NCBI RefSeq assembly: GCF_013426205.1
Contig: NC_089424.1
Span: 3,658,001-3,722,000, forward strand
Reading direction: 5' to 3'
Source of the DNA: Metarhizium brunneum
Lineage: Eukaryota; Ascomycota; Sordariomycetes; Hypocreales; Clavicipitaceae
Length of the DNA stretch: 64,000 bases
Below are positions 25,078 to 37,456 of the stretch, in pieces. A program made the translations under genes and the position numbers. A model generated the notes under the pieces. It did no database searches, was not told the DNA's origin, and saw only the letters and a list, made by a program, of their open reading frames with translations. The first letter of the stretch is position 1, and the number at the start of each line of letters is the position of its first letter.

Positions 25078-26126
25078 GTGATACCCAACGAGATTGCCAA
25101 TAAAGCTGGTCTCGATGTTGCAGGACCCATAAAATTTCCTGCATGTCTGGGCGATCGAGTCTCGTCAGCTGGTGATGAGGCCGTCATGACGCCATTGTAT
25201 AGTGTGATAAATGGAAATCATCGTCAGATGATACGTATGCTCATTTCTGGGGGTGCCGATGTTAATATGCATACTCATTTTGGTATACCTATATGCAGGG
25301 CAGCATACCGCGGCCATTACGAAATAGCCTGTATGCTTGTTGGCGCTGGTGCTAATTCTGGCGACATCAGTACGGCTCTTCACATCGCTGTGGGATTTGG
25401 CTACTACAGGATAACTCGTCTGGTCTGCTTCTTACAGCCGGTGCTAATGTGAACGTTAGATGTGGTTATCGACACCAGTTAAACACGCCATTATACGAAG
25501 CCGCAGTGAATGGCCACGAGAAAGTAGCCCAATTTCTTCTCCCTACGGGTGGTGACGTGCTTATCACGGAGGGGACACTTGCATGGATTAGTTGCAACGA
25601 AACAATATCGAAATTCGTTCGCGACAAGGTTAAAAATGCAGTCCCAATAACACCACATTTACTCTTGGCCGTTGCAAGGAATCGGCAAGGCGGAGATCAA
25701 ATCATGGCCGTCATTTTGGACAAGCGAGGCGGCGATGTTCCATTAACAGAGGAAGTAATCGAGTCTCTGTTAGAGAACTCCTGGGCTGGATATGACCTCA
25801 TGAATGTCCTAGTCCAGCAGCAAGGAGATGATAATCAGACGACTGCAAGCTTGGTCCAAAAGCAGTGGCGTTCTTATTTGAGGTATGAGCAAGTGCAGCC
25901 GTTTCTTAAGCAGCACCCTATCACGCGAAGAATGATGATGGCCGGCGCGAGAAACATTTATCAATGGAAGGGAGTCGTAGAGTTGCTTATAAAATACAGA
26001 AGAGATGAGTTCCTTGCCATATCGAACGATGAGCATGAAAACTTTGGAGATGATCGGGGTCGTTTTCAACCTTGGCGGGCTGTGGACCTCATTCGGCGGC
26101 TTGATCAAGCTCGGGCAGGACATTGA
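25078..26126 (+). pseudogene. Ankyrin-repeat protein fragment with frameshift
   Basis: Plus-strand frame with ankyrin signatures (TPLYSVINGNHRQMIRMLISGGADVN, then GHYEIACMLVGAGAN) that shifts frame near 25415: LLLTAGANVN continues in a second frame to 26126. Downstream are imperfect repeats of the ITPHLLLAVA...LDKRGGDVPLTEEV type often seen at the C-terminus of fungal ankyrin/NLR proteins. No good start codon exists at the 5' end (the frame opens with GTG), so the 5' part of the gene is missing. With the neighbouring NLR relic it marks a patch of decayed recognition genes. Confidence 0.6.
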
Positions 26127-27434
26127 TGGAGACGCGTTAATAACATCAAGTTGATGGGAAACTAGGTCGATCGGTCCATAATTTCTATCCTCCAGCTGTT
26201 GCTAGCAGTGGATAGGAGAAACGTCGCGCACGGCATGATTCTAGTACTAAGACACGTATTGGGACACACGTAAGCAAAGGATGGTTCTTTCGCCATGGCA
26301 TCTAGCTAATTACAGTATCCGAGTCGGACAATGCAGCGAAGATATGATTAATAACAACATTGAACTAAAGAACTCTGGCTTTGCGAGAACGCCTAGGCTT
26401 GGCAGTAAAGATTCTCTGGACTCGACGATGAAGCACAGAAAATAACTGGAGGCTAGTTATAAAGTATGTCAAAGGATTGTTTACAAGATAGGTTTAAGAT
26501 TTAACAGATGATTCTAATAATCGTGCCGCTGAAGACTTATCTCACCCTGAGTTAGATTGTACATTGGCGAAGATGTATTGCGTCCCAAACCAGTAACCGC
26601 GACTTGTTGGCGATTTTGATTGGCAGAACAATAGTCTGATATAGTAAGTAGCGTAAATTTAACTTAAAGATGCGGCTAGGGTTACGGTTGCGACAATATA
26701 TGCAACACGATTCAGCGGAACCGAAAGAATAGGCAAACACCAGACATTTGCAGTTTAGAGCTACCTAGCTCATATGGAAAGGTATTCAAAAGTCACTGGC
26801 TGAGGCAGATGCTCTGCAAGCAACCACTAGGTACTTTTAACGCGAAAGCTTGTTTACGCTAGCGAAGCTTATATCCCCAAACCTCATATTATTGGAACGT
26901 TAAAGCCACTCATAGTGCTGCGTCTTCTATTTGCCATCACTTCATAGTGACCCACTCCAAGTCTCCGGATTTGTGGCGGTCTGAAGCTGAGTTGTGTGGT
27001 TCGTTCTATATGGGCCAGACTGTTCTACGCCTGCTCAGGTGCTCAACACCAAACCTGGACGGAGCACGAGAGTCAACTTGCTTAATCCGAACCGTCAATT
27101 TTTGATGCGCTATATCAACAAACGTTCTATGCTTCGACGCATGGAATCGTACCGTACCCTGTAGTGCGCAAGAGGCATCTCAACCTGAGAGCGCTACGGG
27201 ATCTCTTATAGTCGCCGGGTGAATATGCAAGCACATCAGAGTCGATGATGCCCGTGTCTACCGAGTTTCTAAGCAGCCACAAAGTATCAGAGCAGAATAG
27301 TTGGGCAGCCTACAGCTCCGTCCTACGAATCAGCATTTTCGCCGTTGATCAAAACCATCTCTCCGACCCAGACATCTTTGTCAACTTTCGAGGCGATTTG
27401 CGACAGAGTTTCTTCACTATCGGAAATAAGAATC
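26127..27434. other. No gene seen
   Basis: About 1.3 kb with only short frames; the end should be the promoter of the potassium channel. Confidence 0.5.
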
Positions 27435-29765
27435 ATGACTCAGCCAGAAGAAAAAAAGGCCAAGCATCGAGATCCAAGATCGTATCATGATCAGCCAGAA
27501 GGCCGGGTCCAAAATGATGACTCTCGATTTGACTTGAGGTTCTTTAACACTAAATTAGAATTTCTTAAAATTGGTACTATGCTAATCATGTCTCATATAT
27601 TTTTCAGCCGCTGGTGGCTCGTGTCATCCGTTTTCCCCATGATTGCAGGAAATCTAGGTCCTATTGCGTCGGCATTTAGTATTTGCTCCCTATGCCAGTC
27701 ATGGGTGCAACCAATTTCCTCACCCACCAATATGAACGAAGTGAACCTTATTTCCGACCCAGCTTGGTAGGTAATCGCGGGCAAGAATCTACGAGATGAT
27801 GCGCTAATTGCCGGCACGCTTGCGCAGGTTAACGGCTCTGAAAGCCATACAGCTGTTCTTAGCTCTCGTGTCAAACATGTTCCTCCTGTTAGACATGACG
27901 AGAAAGGTTCGCTTCACCATTGCCGAACCAATCACAATAATAGGCTGGTAAGGCGCCATAGTCTTCCGCACGGCAAAGCATGCTAAAGCGCCATGAGGTA
28001 TATTTCTGCCATTTGCCTCGTGTGTCTTCATGCGATCGCATCTGGTCCCCTACTCAACAGCCTGGGGATATCCGCAGACGAGAAGATATGGTCACAGGCT
28101 TTCTACTACGGTATATGGTCTGCCATTTTATACTTTGTCGCAGCGTCAATACTGGTTATTACATTCTGGGGCTCACTACATGGCCATTACGAGGAAGACT
28201 TTAATCTCAGTCACAGTCAGCGAACGCTCATGCTGCAAACCATGACATTTCTCACGTTCCTACTTTTAGGCGCCCTCTTGTTCTCCAAACTTGAAGACTG
28301 GAATTACCTAGACGGCGTCTACTGGGCTAATGTAACGCTTTTCACCATTGGTTTTGGCGACATCGCCCCCAACACGGTACTTGCGCAGGCTTTGCTGATG
28401 CCTTATGCTCTTATTGGTATTACTAGCCTCGGCCTTGTCATTAACTCGATCCGAAGTATGATCGTCGAGCGTGGGAGCCAGCGCCTCGATGCGCGGGCAG
28501 AGGAGCAGAGCCGTCTAAACGCCCTGCGGAAACTTGTTCGCAAGGGAAAGGGCGACATGTTGACACCCCTTGAGTGCGGTGATTCACCCGCCGATGTCTC
28601 GATCAGAGAGCTCGAGCGGCGTTATTTGGAGTTTGGATTAATGCGTGCCATACAAAAAAGGGCGTCCTCTCGGAGAAGATGGACAGCACTAATTATCTCG
28701 GCGGTGTCCTGGCTTTGCCTGTGGCTCTGTGGCGCCGTCGTCTTTTATAGATGCGAGAAGACAGGCCAAGGCTGGACCTACTTTGATGCTGTCTATTTTT
28801 GTTTCGTATCATTTACGACAATCGGCTACGGCGATCTGGTTCCCAAGTCTAACGCCGGGAAGTCGTTTTTTGTTTTCTGGTCATTGATCGCTCTACCGAT
28901 TCTCACCATCCTTATATCCAATGCGGGCGACACAGTCATCAGGGTTATCAATGATGTTACAATCCGAGTAGGAAGCATCACTCTCCTACCTGGGCGTGGT
29001 GGATTCGGCCACAATATGAAGCAACTACTGCATCAACTGAGCTGCGGCTACTTGTATTCCGGGTCTGAAGCAGAAGAAAGTTTCGACTTGGAGAAGAGAA
29101 CCGCTCGACCGAGAGGGACTCCAGAGCCGAGAGTATCCAAGCGAAAGGGTAGGGATGGCCAAAGCCACGATATTGACAACAGCACTTCAAAAACCTTGGC
29201 CTCCTGGACGGGAAGTCCAGGGTCTTCGCGCAGCCATGCACCGAGACAGGTTACCCCAGCACAAGGATTTGCTGCTACTTGCAACGCCAAACTTGAAAAT
29301 CTTCCCACAGGGGACGACTTGCATTTTCTGCTCATATCTGAAATACAGACGGTGGCGAAGACTATCCGTGACGACAGGCATCGAAGGTACACGTTCCAGG
29401 ACTGGGCGTGGTATTTGCGTTTGATCGGCGAGGACGAGCGCGACCCAGACGCCCATCGTGAGGTGAGGACGAAAGAGCGAACGAGGCCGATAAACAAGAT
29501 CGGTTCAGCAGGGACAAAGATGCTCCATCGTCAGCCGAGTGTGCAGCGACATGATGAAGACGACGAGAACCAGACTGAGCGGAACCAGCAGCCAACTAGA
29601 AACAATGCCTCTCCGCTTAAATGGTCATGGGTTGGGAATCAAAGCCCTCTGCTTAGCAGGAAAGAGGAGAGCGAGTGGATATTGGAGAGGCTGTTGGAGA
29701 GGTTAAGGGAGCTGCTATGGGAAACCAGCAGACAGCATCAGGATAATGTAGTTGAATCGTCGTGA
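27435..29765 (+). CDS. TOK1: Two-pore outward-rectifier K+ channel (TOK type)
   Basis: Three exons: 27435-27766, 27828-27947 and 27998-29765, giving 739 aa. Both introns (61 and 50 bp) interrupt a Trp codon (TG/G); removal yields DPAWLTAL and IIGWYISAI, as expected for continuous membrane helices. The protein has the TOK layout of eight membrane segments with two pore loops: TIGFGD (267-272) and TIGYGD (425-430). The first four helices lie before the first pore. A long hydrophilic C-terminal tail (about residues 500-739) is rich in Arg, Ser and Glu. TOK channels pass K+ out of the cell at the plasma membrane and set membrane potential. The start at MTQPEEKK is the first ATG in frame near the domain; an upstream in-frame ATG at 27345 is possible but less likely. 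Confidence 0.9.
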
Positions 29766-31592
29766 CTTGGGTTCCGTTTTACATTAAAGTTTTGTGTGCT
29801 GTAAATAGCCTAGTTTAGAAAATTATATGGCGTTCTGCCCATAGTTCTTTGCTGCAATACTCCAGACAGGAGTGCCCTGAAGTATTCTTCCGTCGTACAG
29901 CATCGTTCAAAAAGGGCTCGGATGTCTTCTCCGAGACACGGGGCACAGATGTTATATTAAACAGACTGTTTTGCGCCTTTTACGCCCGATTTTCGCCAAC
30001 ATTAGCTTGACTATACATGCATCTCATGGAGAGTCATCAACCTCGGATTGCATTATGGTCGCTGGTACATGAGGCCTTTGGGTTTCGCAGGATTAAAGCG
30101 TTTTGCCCGGTATACATGTCGTCACAACTCTGAGTGGTCTACCGAGAACGAGGCTGATGTACGCAAGAGTCGGATGCAAAAGGAAACATCCGGCTCGATA
30201 CACTTGACGTAAAGGGGCAAGTAATGGGAATCTGTGGGAGGTAAATGGTATAACCACGGCACAATTCCTAGCCCTTCAGCCATCAACACTGTAGTACTCT
30301 AGATTCTCGACTACAGCGACAGAACGATCGACTCATACCAGACAAAATATGCGCATCAGGTATGCGCAGGTGTACTCAGCGGCTTGCTCTTGGAGAGTTT
30401 CATGCCGCGAGACGGATTTGGGAAACGTCGGCCTCGGGAATCTTGGCATAGCCCTAACCGAATAGTATACGTCAAACGTTCTGCCGTCTTGTACGGTGAA
30501 CTTTAGTCTCCATATTATCATCCCGTTCCTCACGGGGGCTTCTTATTTAGGTTCCGCACTTAAGTAAGTTACGGTATAAAACTAAACCTGGAACGCGGCA
30601 CGCAGTGGGATATTATTGACGTCACCCGGTAACGACTTATATAATACAGGGATTGGGTTAAAGTGATAGGCACCGTTTTCCTCCTACTGTTATGCAGACT
30701 AATACTTTCAGGTCGGCAAAACTTGGCCGGAATCAACACTTCAGTGCAGTTTTAAAAGGGATTTCGGGTGAAGCGCCGGATCTGGTAATCTGCCGGATTT
30801 ACACCAACCAGTCTACGACCCATCCATAACCTTGTCTACAAGTCGGCGTAAATCTAGAGCAAAAGGTTACTGGAGGGCTGATAACTCTGGGCAAGTCCCC
30901 ACCTGTATTAAAATTGTCTTTATATTGATCAGAGATTTGAGATGAAATGACGTTTGAGTTAAAAGACAGGAGACCCCTCCGCTTCCATTCATTCGCACTC
31001 GGCAAACAACAAAGTTTAAACGCATACCAACGCAAAGTCCAGAATTCGCACTTGAACGTACTGCCAAGCCTTTTTGTAATTTTCAGCTTATCCTGACTTT
31101 CCTTGTTGCATAAGAATTGGGGGGAAGCGATATCATATCCTGGCAGACCAGACGCATGCCAGGAAGGTGATCCGGGATCCATTGCCATTTGGTGGTGCGC
31201 GGAGCGATTTGCCTTTGGCTGTGAGAGCTAATTTTGGGTTACTACCAAAAACTTGGAAGTTAATTCATTAACCTATTTTTATAGTTTCTAGTATTTTATT
31301 GGTTCATTTTAGACTCGAATGCATTTAACCTACACGGCAACTTCTAGACTGCTCTGGATACTACAAGTTACTACGTGGTATCTAGTAACATGGTTCCTTA
31401 TATATCCGCCTTGATAATGGAGCACTACGCGCTTACAAGTAGGAGACGAAAATGTATAAATGTCTACCTAACCTCGCAGAGTTGGTGATATTTTTCTCTC
31501 AATTCTTATCCAATACTATTCACTGTAATCTATCACGCCATCTTAAAATTTCTCGCACCATCCGATAAATCTTGAGCTACATAGCTGAAACA
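29766..31592. other. No confident gene
   Basis: A minus-strand frame (31188-30799) with a start and 129 codons has no domain. The rest holds short frames only. The last 150 bp should be the promoter of the small secreted protein. Confidence 0.45.
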
Positions 31593-32092
31593 ATGCTCTT
31601 GGCAAACTTGCTTGTTCTTGCAACGGCCGCTGTAGGCGCCGTCGCCCAATACGACGACGTTCAATACGACTACGACGAAGCGCAGTCCATCCCAAAAACA
31701 GCAGTAAGTCATTTCGCCCCTCCAAAGCAGACCGTTTGTCTCACATAATGCAGGCTGAGATCTACGAGAACGAAACGTGCTCGGGTTCTCCAGCTATTAC
31801 TCTTTTTACTGAGTGTAGCAACCTTGATCTTAGGTAGGCATATGAAACCCTCGGCAAGTAAGTTCCCTTCTGACAAAGGCAAACGTAGAGTGTTCAAGTG
31901 CATCAGGGTCAATCCCGGTTATGGTTGCTTCCTCTATACGTAGGTCCCTTGCTTCACACTTGGTAGTCGTGCATGTTATTAATATCGCACAGCGGCCCAG
32001 AATGCACTGGGAAAATTTTGCCGCCGCTCAACCCCGGCCCTCACCAGTTAGGTCCCTATGGACGTTCCGTACGGTGCTCGCCGAGGAATTAG
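31593..32092 (+). CDS. Small secreted six-cysteine protein (effector candidate)
   Basis: Four small exons: 31593-31703, 31754-31833, 31889-31939 and 31993-32092, giving 113 aa. Introns of 50, 55 and 53 bp all have GTAAGT or GTAGGY donors and AG acceptors in matching phases (0, 2, 2). A clear signal peptide (residues 1-18, ending GAVAQ) is followed by a Tyr/Asp-rich stretch (QYDDVQYDYDEAQ) and a domain with six cysteines at 46, 58, 68, 77, 85 and 109, enough for three disulfides. I recognise no family. Size, secretion signal and cysteine content are those of fungal effectors or antimicrobial proteins. If intron 3 is retained the protein stops early (81 aa, four cysteines). The next gene is a regulator in the same direction. 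Confidence 0.66.
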
Positions 32093-32907
32093 CACCCTTC
32101 AATATGGGTTGGGACTCTCGTCGGAAGCCAGTGGCTTGGTTGAATCTGGCGATATGGGAGTGGATTTCCGCGACGCCTCGGTACAGGTTTTTCTCCCCTT
32201 TAATCGGGGGTTTTCCTGGACTATATTGCAAATGCAGAGGCTTCATTTCTGTATGAGGTTGTGCACCTATTGCTTTATAACTGTAATGTCATATGCATAA
32301 TGTCAATGTGCCAAAGTCTGGCCTTACAAGGCCTCGTGAGTGTCATCACAAACCCGACCTAATATACTGTAGAGGCACAAGGTGAACCTGTCCGGTACTT
32401 TTGCCGTAAACTATACAACTCAAGTTATAAAGCTCCCCCATAATCAAGAGAGGATGAACAAGCTGCATGGGTGGCGAGGCATAGCTTACATGTGCAGGGC
32501 TATCATGAAATAAGGCTCTTCCGCCTTGGATTCCCGATTCTAGAGAGCCCTGGTCAGCTGGTCAACTACCTAGGAACGCATCACTTGACATGGAATACTC
32601 CGAATGTCACCTCGACATGGGCTGAACTCCACCGATGCAGTCGCCAATGAATGAGACATCGAATGGCGTTTTGTACTACCGAGTACATCGGTGAGCGTCG
32701 GAATTATTTTAGAATGGACTCGTCAGCCGGCAGAAACCCAAATTTGTTACACGCACAAAGAAAAAGAAGCAGGACTCACGAAGCCCGTTTCCCTTCTGCT
32801 CAATCACGGCTGAGACAGCCTGTCGTCATACTTCCAAGCAGGACAAGCAGCCGACATGCCAACAAGATAAAACAACAATAACACATTTCGGGCGAACAAC
32901 TTGGACA
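32093..32907. other. No gene seen; regulator promoter
   Basis: Short frames only. Upstream region of the Zn2Cys6 gene starting at 32908. Confidence 0.45.
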
Positions 32908-34571
32908 ATGCCAGGTAAGCAACCAGATGCGCAGCGTCGGCGTCGATGGGCCCCCAAGGTGAAAACAGGCTGCCTGACTTGTCGGTACGTGCTGCTCCCA
33001 GGTCTTCCATGACATGGTACGAGTTATCATCGTGGTAACAATCCATCCCCAGCTCCCGTCGCGTCAAATGCGATGAGAATCGGCCATCCTGCACACGCTG
33101 CACATCCGCCCGTCGTCGATGCGAGGGATACGACCGGAATTCATCGTCCACGTCCGCAGCCGCGTGCCATCGGCAGCCCACGAACGGCATGACGCCAATC
33201 TATGCGCAGGCAACACCACAAGAGAAACACTTGTTCCATGTGTTTTGCGCCGAGACTGCCGGTCAAGTTTCTGCTGGATTCGATAGCACGTTTTGGTCCG
33301 TCGATGTCCCGCAAGCTTGTCAACTACATCCCGCCATCTGGCATTCCGCCCTCGCCATCGCTTCCGCGCAAATGACACAAAGATCATGGACCGTTGATGG
33401 CTCGACGCATCACCACGACGACGTAGGGTTCAAGCAGTACACCAAAGCCATTGGCCACCTTGTCCAGGCGACCCAAAAGACGGACCCCAGCTTTGAAGAG
33501 CAGTCGCTCATTTTGATGGCCACGGTGCTTCTTTTGGGCTTCGCCAGTCTGCGAGGGAACTTCAACCAAGTCGAGTTCTTTGCCCGTCATGGCCTTCAGT
33601 TATTCGCAAAATGGGACTTTCGCGAAAGAGCAAAGCGAGGGCAGCAGTCGCTTCGCAGCAACGTGCTTTCCGTCAGGTCTCTTATTTCTCTGCTGGACAA
33701 TCTGCTTGTCCAGTATTCATGGGCCTGTCCTGCTTCAAGCCCTCCAAAACCGGCACACAGTAGTCCTGCCACCACGTCGCCGAAAACGCCCTTCACGAAC
33801 ATCACCGAGGCATACCACGAGTACCAGGCATTGCAAATCGCCCATCTTGAGGCGCTACGCGCACAAGCACTTGGCTCTGCGAACGGAAATTGGCAGCCGT
33901 TCCGAGATATTCGCCAGGCCTGGCTGCGCAGATCGTCGGCTTGCAAGGCCAAACTCCTCCAGGCCCGGCGAGAGGGTGGGCACGAAGACGGGCAGTCGAA
34001 GCCGTGGCTGATGCTGCAAATGGGCTTACTCGGCTTACAAGTATGTTTCCAAGGCAAGGCCATTGCCAACGAGTTATACTGGGACAAGCTCATCCCCAAG
34101 CTCAGACGCATTGTCGATATCGGGGAGCAAGTATTTGAGAAAAGGCCAAATAACCATGGAGAAGGAGTGCCCGCCGCCGTCTTTCACTTTGCCCCTTCAC
34201 CACTGGGGATATTGTACATGGTCGCATCGGCCTGCCGGGAGTATGCAACGCGCACGAGGGCCATAGCTCTGCTCCGAAGATTGCAACAGAGAGATGGTCT
34301 GTTGGATAGCGGGCTTTTTGCATGCCTTTCCGAAGCGAAGATGCGGATCGAGGCGACGGGGAGAGACTTGGTGGGCTTGACGGAACCAAAGAGGTGTACG
34401 TGCATCCCGGAAGAGTATGTTTGCGGGCATCATAGAGTAAGGGATGTTGGAATAGAATTCTTGGAGAGAGGCCTAGTACGACTGAATTTTGAGTCATTTG
34501 ATGGTGGTGCACGTCCTGAGGGTATGAAATCGCTAACGGTGTATTGTAATGGGAATTGGTGTAAGAGATAG
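32908..34571 (+). CDS. Zn2Cys6 transcription factor
   Basis: Two exons: 32908-32984 and 33053-34571, giving 531 aa. The 68-bp intron splits an Arg codon inside the zinc cluster; joining gives C22-x2-C25-x6-C32-x6-C39-x2-C42-x6-C49, the exact fungal binuclear pattern, with a basic RRRRW stretch before it. The rest is the alpha-helical fungal regulator region (WSVDVPQACQLHPAIWHSALAIASAQ at about residues 92-117 and later leucine-rich helices), similar to regulators with a short DUF3468-type region. It lies convergent to an FAD monooxygenase 395 bp away, and such pairs are often functionally linked in fungal degradative or biosynthetic clusters. Target genes unknown. Confidence 0.88.
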
Positions 34572-34966
34572 AGCATGCTAGTACCTTGCTTTAGGGTAGT
34601 TATGTAGAGGACATGGATGTATGATGAAAATTAGAATTGAAGGGACAGACCCAAGGGTCGGTATAATGAAACCTTGAGTTTAGATGTCAAGGTTAGAAAT
34701 CACGATTTATAACGGCATCATACGCCCCTTCCGGTATATGTGACCATGGTCACTGGATCAAACGCACGATTCCGCCAAGCAATTTCTGTAAACCTCGATA
34801 TCTGTAGACATAGAATAGTGGCCTCCAAAATTGGGCATATGCATCTTGTGTCTCTTTTTAAAGCACAACAAACTGAGAACCGCTATGGGAGAATGTAATG
34901 CTATCCACAGAGCCCAGTGGTGAAATAAATCGTCTTCTACAATCTATTCCTTTCTCTCTCACACAT
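34572..34966. other. Shared 3' region of convergent genes
   Basis: 395 bp between the stop codons of the regulator (plus) and the monooxygenase (minus). No gene seen. Confidence 0.5.
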
Positions 34967-36481
34967 TCAAACGTCCGCCATCTCAATAGCCGACAAGACA
35001 TCGCCATCTGCATCAAAATCATAGCACCAATCGCGCGTAGCTTTGTCAGATATCCCCCCCAGACCACAACGCTCCGGCTCACCAGGAACAATTTGAATAG
35101 TATGCTCGACGATCTGGTTTGGGTCCATGGGCGGCTGCAAAAAGGCCTTGTCCGATTGTCGCAAGGCTTCATACAGCGCCACCCTCTTGTCACCGTCCTC
35201 CACGTGAAGCGTGTCGCCGGCATACAGGCTAGCCCTTTGCACAGCCAATACCCGCCTCATACGAACCTTTTGAAACCCATGCATTACCTTTCTTAGAATC
35301 TCCTTGCCTGCACAACTTGCCAGTGTTGGAGCCGACCCGTGCGCCTTGGAGTTGGCCTTGGCCTCGACGAAATTCAACGCCGTAGCAAGGGCAGTCGCAT
35401 CTTCCACGGCGAGGCTCACGCCCATGGACATATAAAAGGCCATGGCGTGCGCTGCGTCTCCCATCAAGGTGAAGCGGCCCGACGAATGCACCCATTTTGG
35501 AAGCGGCGGAACCTCGTAAACGGGATAGTTGCTAATCTCTGGACCTGACAAGTCTAACAATCTGCGAACACTAGCCCCCCCGCTGAATTAGAAGTTTAGG
35601 GACAAGATGAAGCGGGCAAAATGACAAAGACGTACGGTGTGTCAAAGTTTCGAAACTGCTCGTCAACAGTTTGCTTGTATTGCTCCAGCGAGAAGCCTCT
35701 TGTGTCGACATCATCCCTATGCGACAAGACAATGTTGAGCATGGTCCCCCCTTTGACAAGATACGTCATGCACGACCTATGCGGCGCGATCCAAAAATTT
35801 GAGCTTCCAGACTCCAAGCCCGTGACGTGCGCAAGCACAGGGTCGTCTCGGACTCTGCCCATCTCCACAGACATTCTAAACGCAGCCCATCCCGTCGGGC
35901 GACTGCCGGGATCCGAAGCGCCCAGCAGCTGCTGCCGCGCAAGCGAGTTGATGCCTTTTTCCTTCCGTCAAAGCAAAATTCCCACAGGCCGAGACGGCGA
36001 ACGAGTTCAAAAACGTACCGTCAGCGGCAACAACAATGTCTGCCTCGAGCCTCTCGCCCGTATGGAGCTCGACTGCGCCGGCGGCAAAGTCGTACGTGAC
36101 AACTCGGGCGCCTGTCCTGATTTCTGCTCCGCCGTCGGCCGCGTGCTTGTGCAGGATGGAGTGCAATACGGCGCGGTGGACGACGATGTAGGGTGCGCCG
36201 TACCGCGCGGCCATTTGATCGACGGGTATGGTGCCGAGGAGACGGCCGTCTTGGTAGTGCCGAATGTACATGCAGTCGGGGACGATGGACTCGGCCAGCA
36301 AGTCGTCCTTGAGGCCCCATTTGAATAGATACTTGATGGCTTGCGGAGTCAATTGTACTCCGGCGCCGAGTTCTGCCAACTGCGGTGCTGACTCTACCAG
36401 TACGACTTGGTGGTTGTGTCTTGTGAGGGAAATGGCTAGGGAGAGCCCGGCGATGCCTGCGCCGACAATGATGACCTTCAT
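34967..36481 (-). CDS. FAD-dependent monooxygenase (salicylate-hydroxylase-like)
   Basis: Three exons on the minus strand: 36481-36019, 35954-35636 and 35582-34967, giving 465 aa. Introns are 64 and 53 bp with GTACGT donors. Signatures of the class A aromatic hydroxylase family: GAGIAG (residues 7-12) for the FAD ADP part, VVAADG completed across intron 1 (ADG/INS), and GDAAHAM for the ribityl contact. Such enzymes hydroxylate aromatic or polyketide-derived rings using NAD(P)H and O2. No membrane segment or signal peptide is seen. After GDAAHAM the usual PPY-GQG is replaced by AFYMSMG, which may change the active-site lid. Expression control by the adjacent Zn2Cys6 regulator is an inference from position. 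Confidence 0.88.
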
Positions 36482-37206
36482 GATGCTCGCGCTCGGGATT
36501 TCGACTCGCCGGTGTCGGGCAATGAGGGATGGGACGAAGGCGGTGTTGATCTTGGAGGCGTGTCTGATTCGATTCCAAGATGAGGAGTCGTCGGAGTAAC
36601 ATTGATGAAGGATTCAACATTACAGTTGACATGTACGTATAGACGGAGTAGACTGGCATATTGAGGAGCCAATAGTTGCATGTGGCATGTGGTCATCGAC
36701 ATCTTTTTCCCGTCCTGATCGGGTTGGGCCGATAAGCCGTGCAGACTCGACAGCGAGGGGTCATCAAAAAACGTTGAAGTCAAGTTCCATCACATCCCTT
36801 CAACGTCGCTCAACGGCAACCAAACTAGCACTAGGGCAATAAAAAACGTCGCAACACTTTATAAATTATCATTTAGCTGTTAATATAAACTATGCTAATA
36901 GGGAATTATGTCAACTCTATTTTGAACGATCCTAGCATTTATGTTTTATTAAGCTTTCTAAGCTGTCCCGTATCGTAGTACAAATTTGAGTTCAAGTTCA
37001 AATGTCATGTATTGGGGTTAGGGTTAAAACGAGATCAGGTCGAATACTTACAACCACACATGTAAGTGGCTCGTCCACTTAGCCGACTGATAGTTTACAG
37101 AAACGCCTCGACGCCCAAAGTCCCGTCAACTGGTCTCTTAGTTTCACTTCAAGTTTAGCTGCCAAAGCCGACGACATCTACCCCATCCTCTGCGTTTCAC
37201 CATCAT
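36482..37206. other. Non-coding, with telomere-like motif
   Basis: Promoter region of the monooxygenase and AT-rich sequence up to a solo LTR. Contains a short TTAGGG-type run at 37012-37026. Confidence 0.5.
37012..37026 (+). repeat. Short interstitial telomere-like run
   Basis: TTGGGGTTAGGGTTA: about two and a half TTAGGG-type units, 181 bp before a solo LTR. Confidence 0.5.
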
Positions 37207-37402
37207 TGTGACAAGGGCTCAATAGAGGGCTTGGAGCATTTACTCAATTCATCTAATAACAGTCTTTGGTATCAAGGTTCTTGGCTTTCCTCAAGGCCTT
37301 GAGGGACCGAAGATGCCTATTTATACAAGAAGTCGGTGAGGACCTTCTGCCCTAATCCCGTGACCGTAGCCCTTGTGTAACCAACGCCATTTCCGTGTGA
37401 CA
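37207..37402 (+). mobile_element. Solo LTR, copy 3, with 5-bp target duplication
   Basis: 196 bp from TGTGACAAGGGCT to CCGTGTGACA, flanked by ATCAT on both sides (37202-37206 and 37403-37407). Nearly the same sequence as copy 2, including TATTTATACAAGAAGTCGGTGAGGACC. It sits 54 bp before the ATG of the 2OG-oxygenase relic, so it replaced or displaced that gene's promoter. Confidence 0.88.
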
Positions 37403-37456
37403 ATCATATTAAACGCACATGCATCTTTGCCTTGCAAAATCTGGGTTCCTACAAGC

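Noticed and set aside
35621..36328. A 235-codon plus-strand frame
   Set aside because: Antisense to the FAD monooxygenase, whose spliced minus-strand model has all three family motifs. The plus-strand translation shows none.
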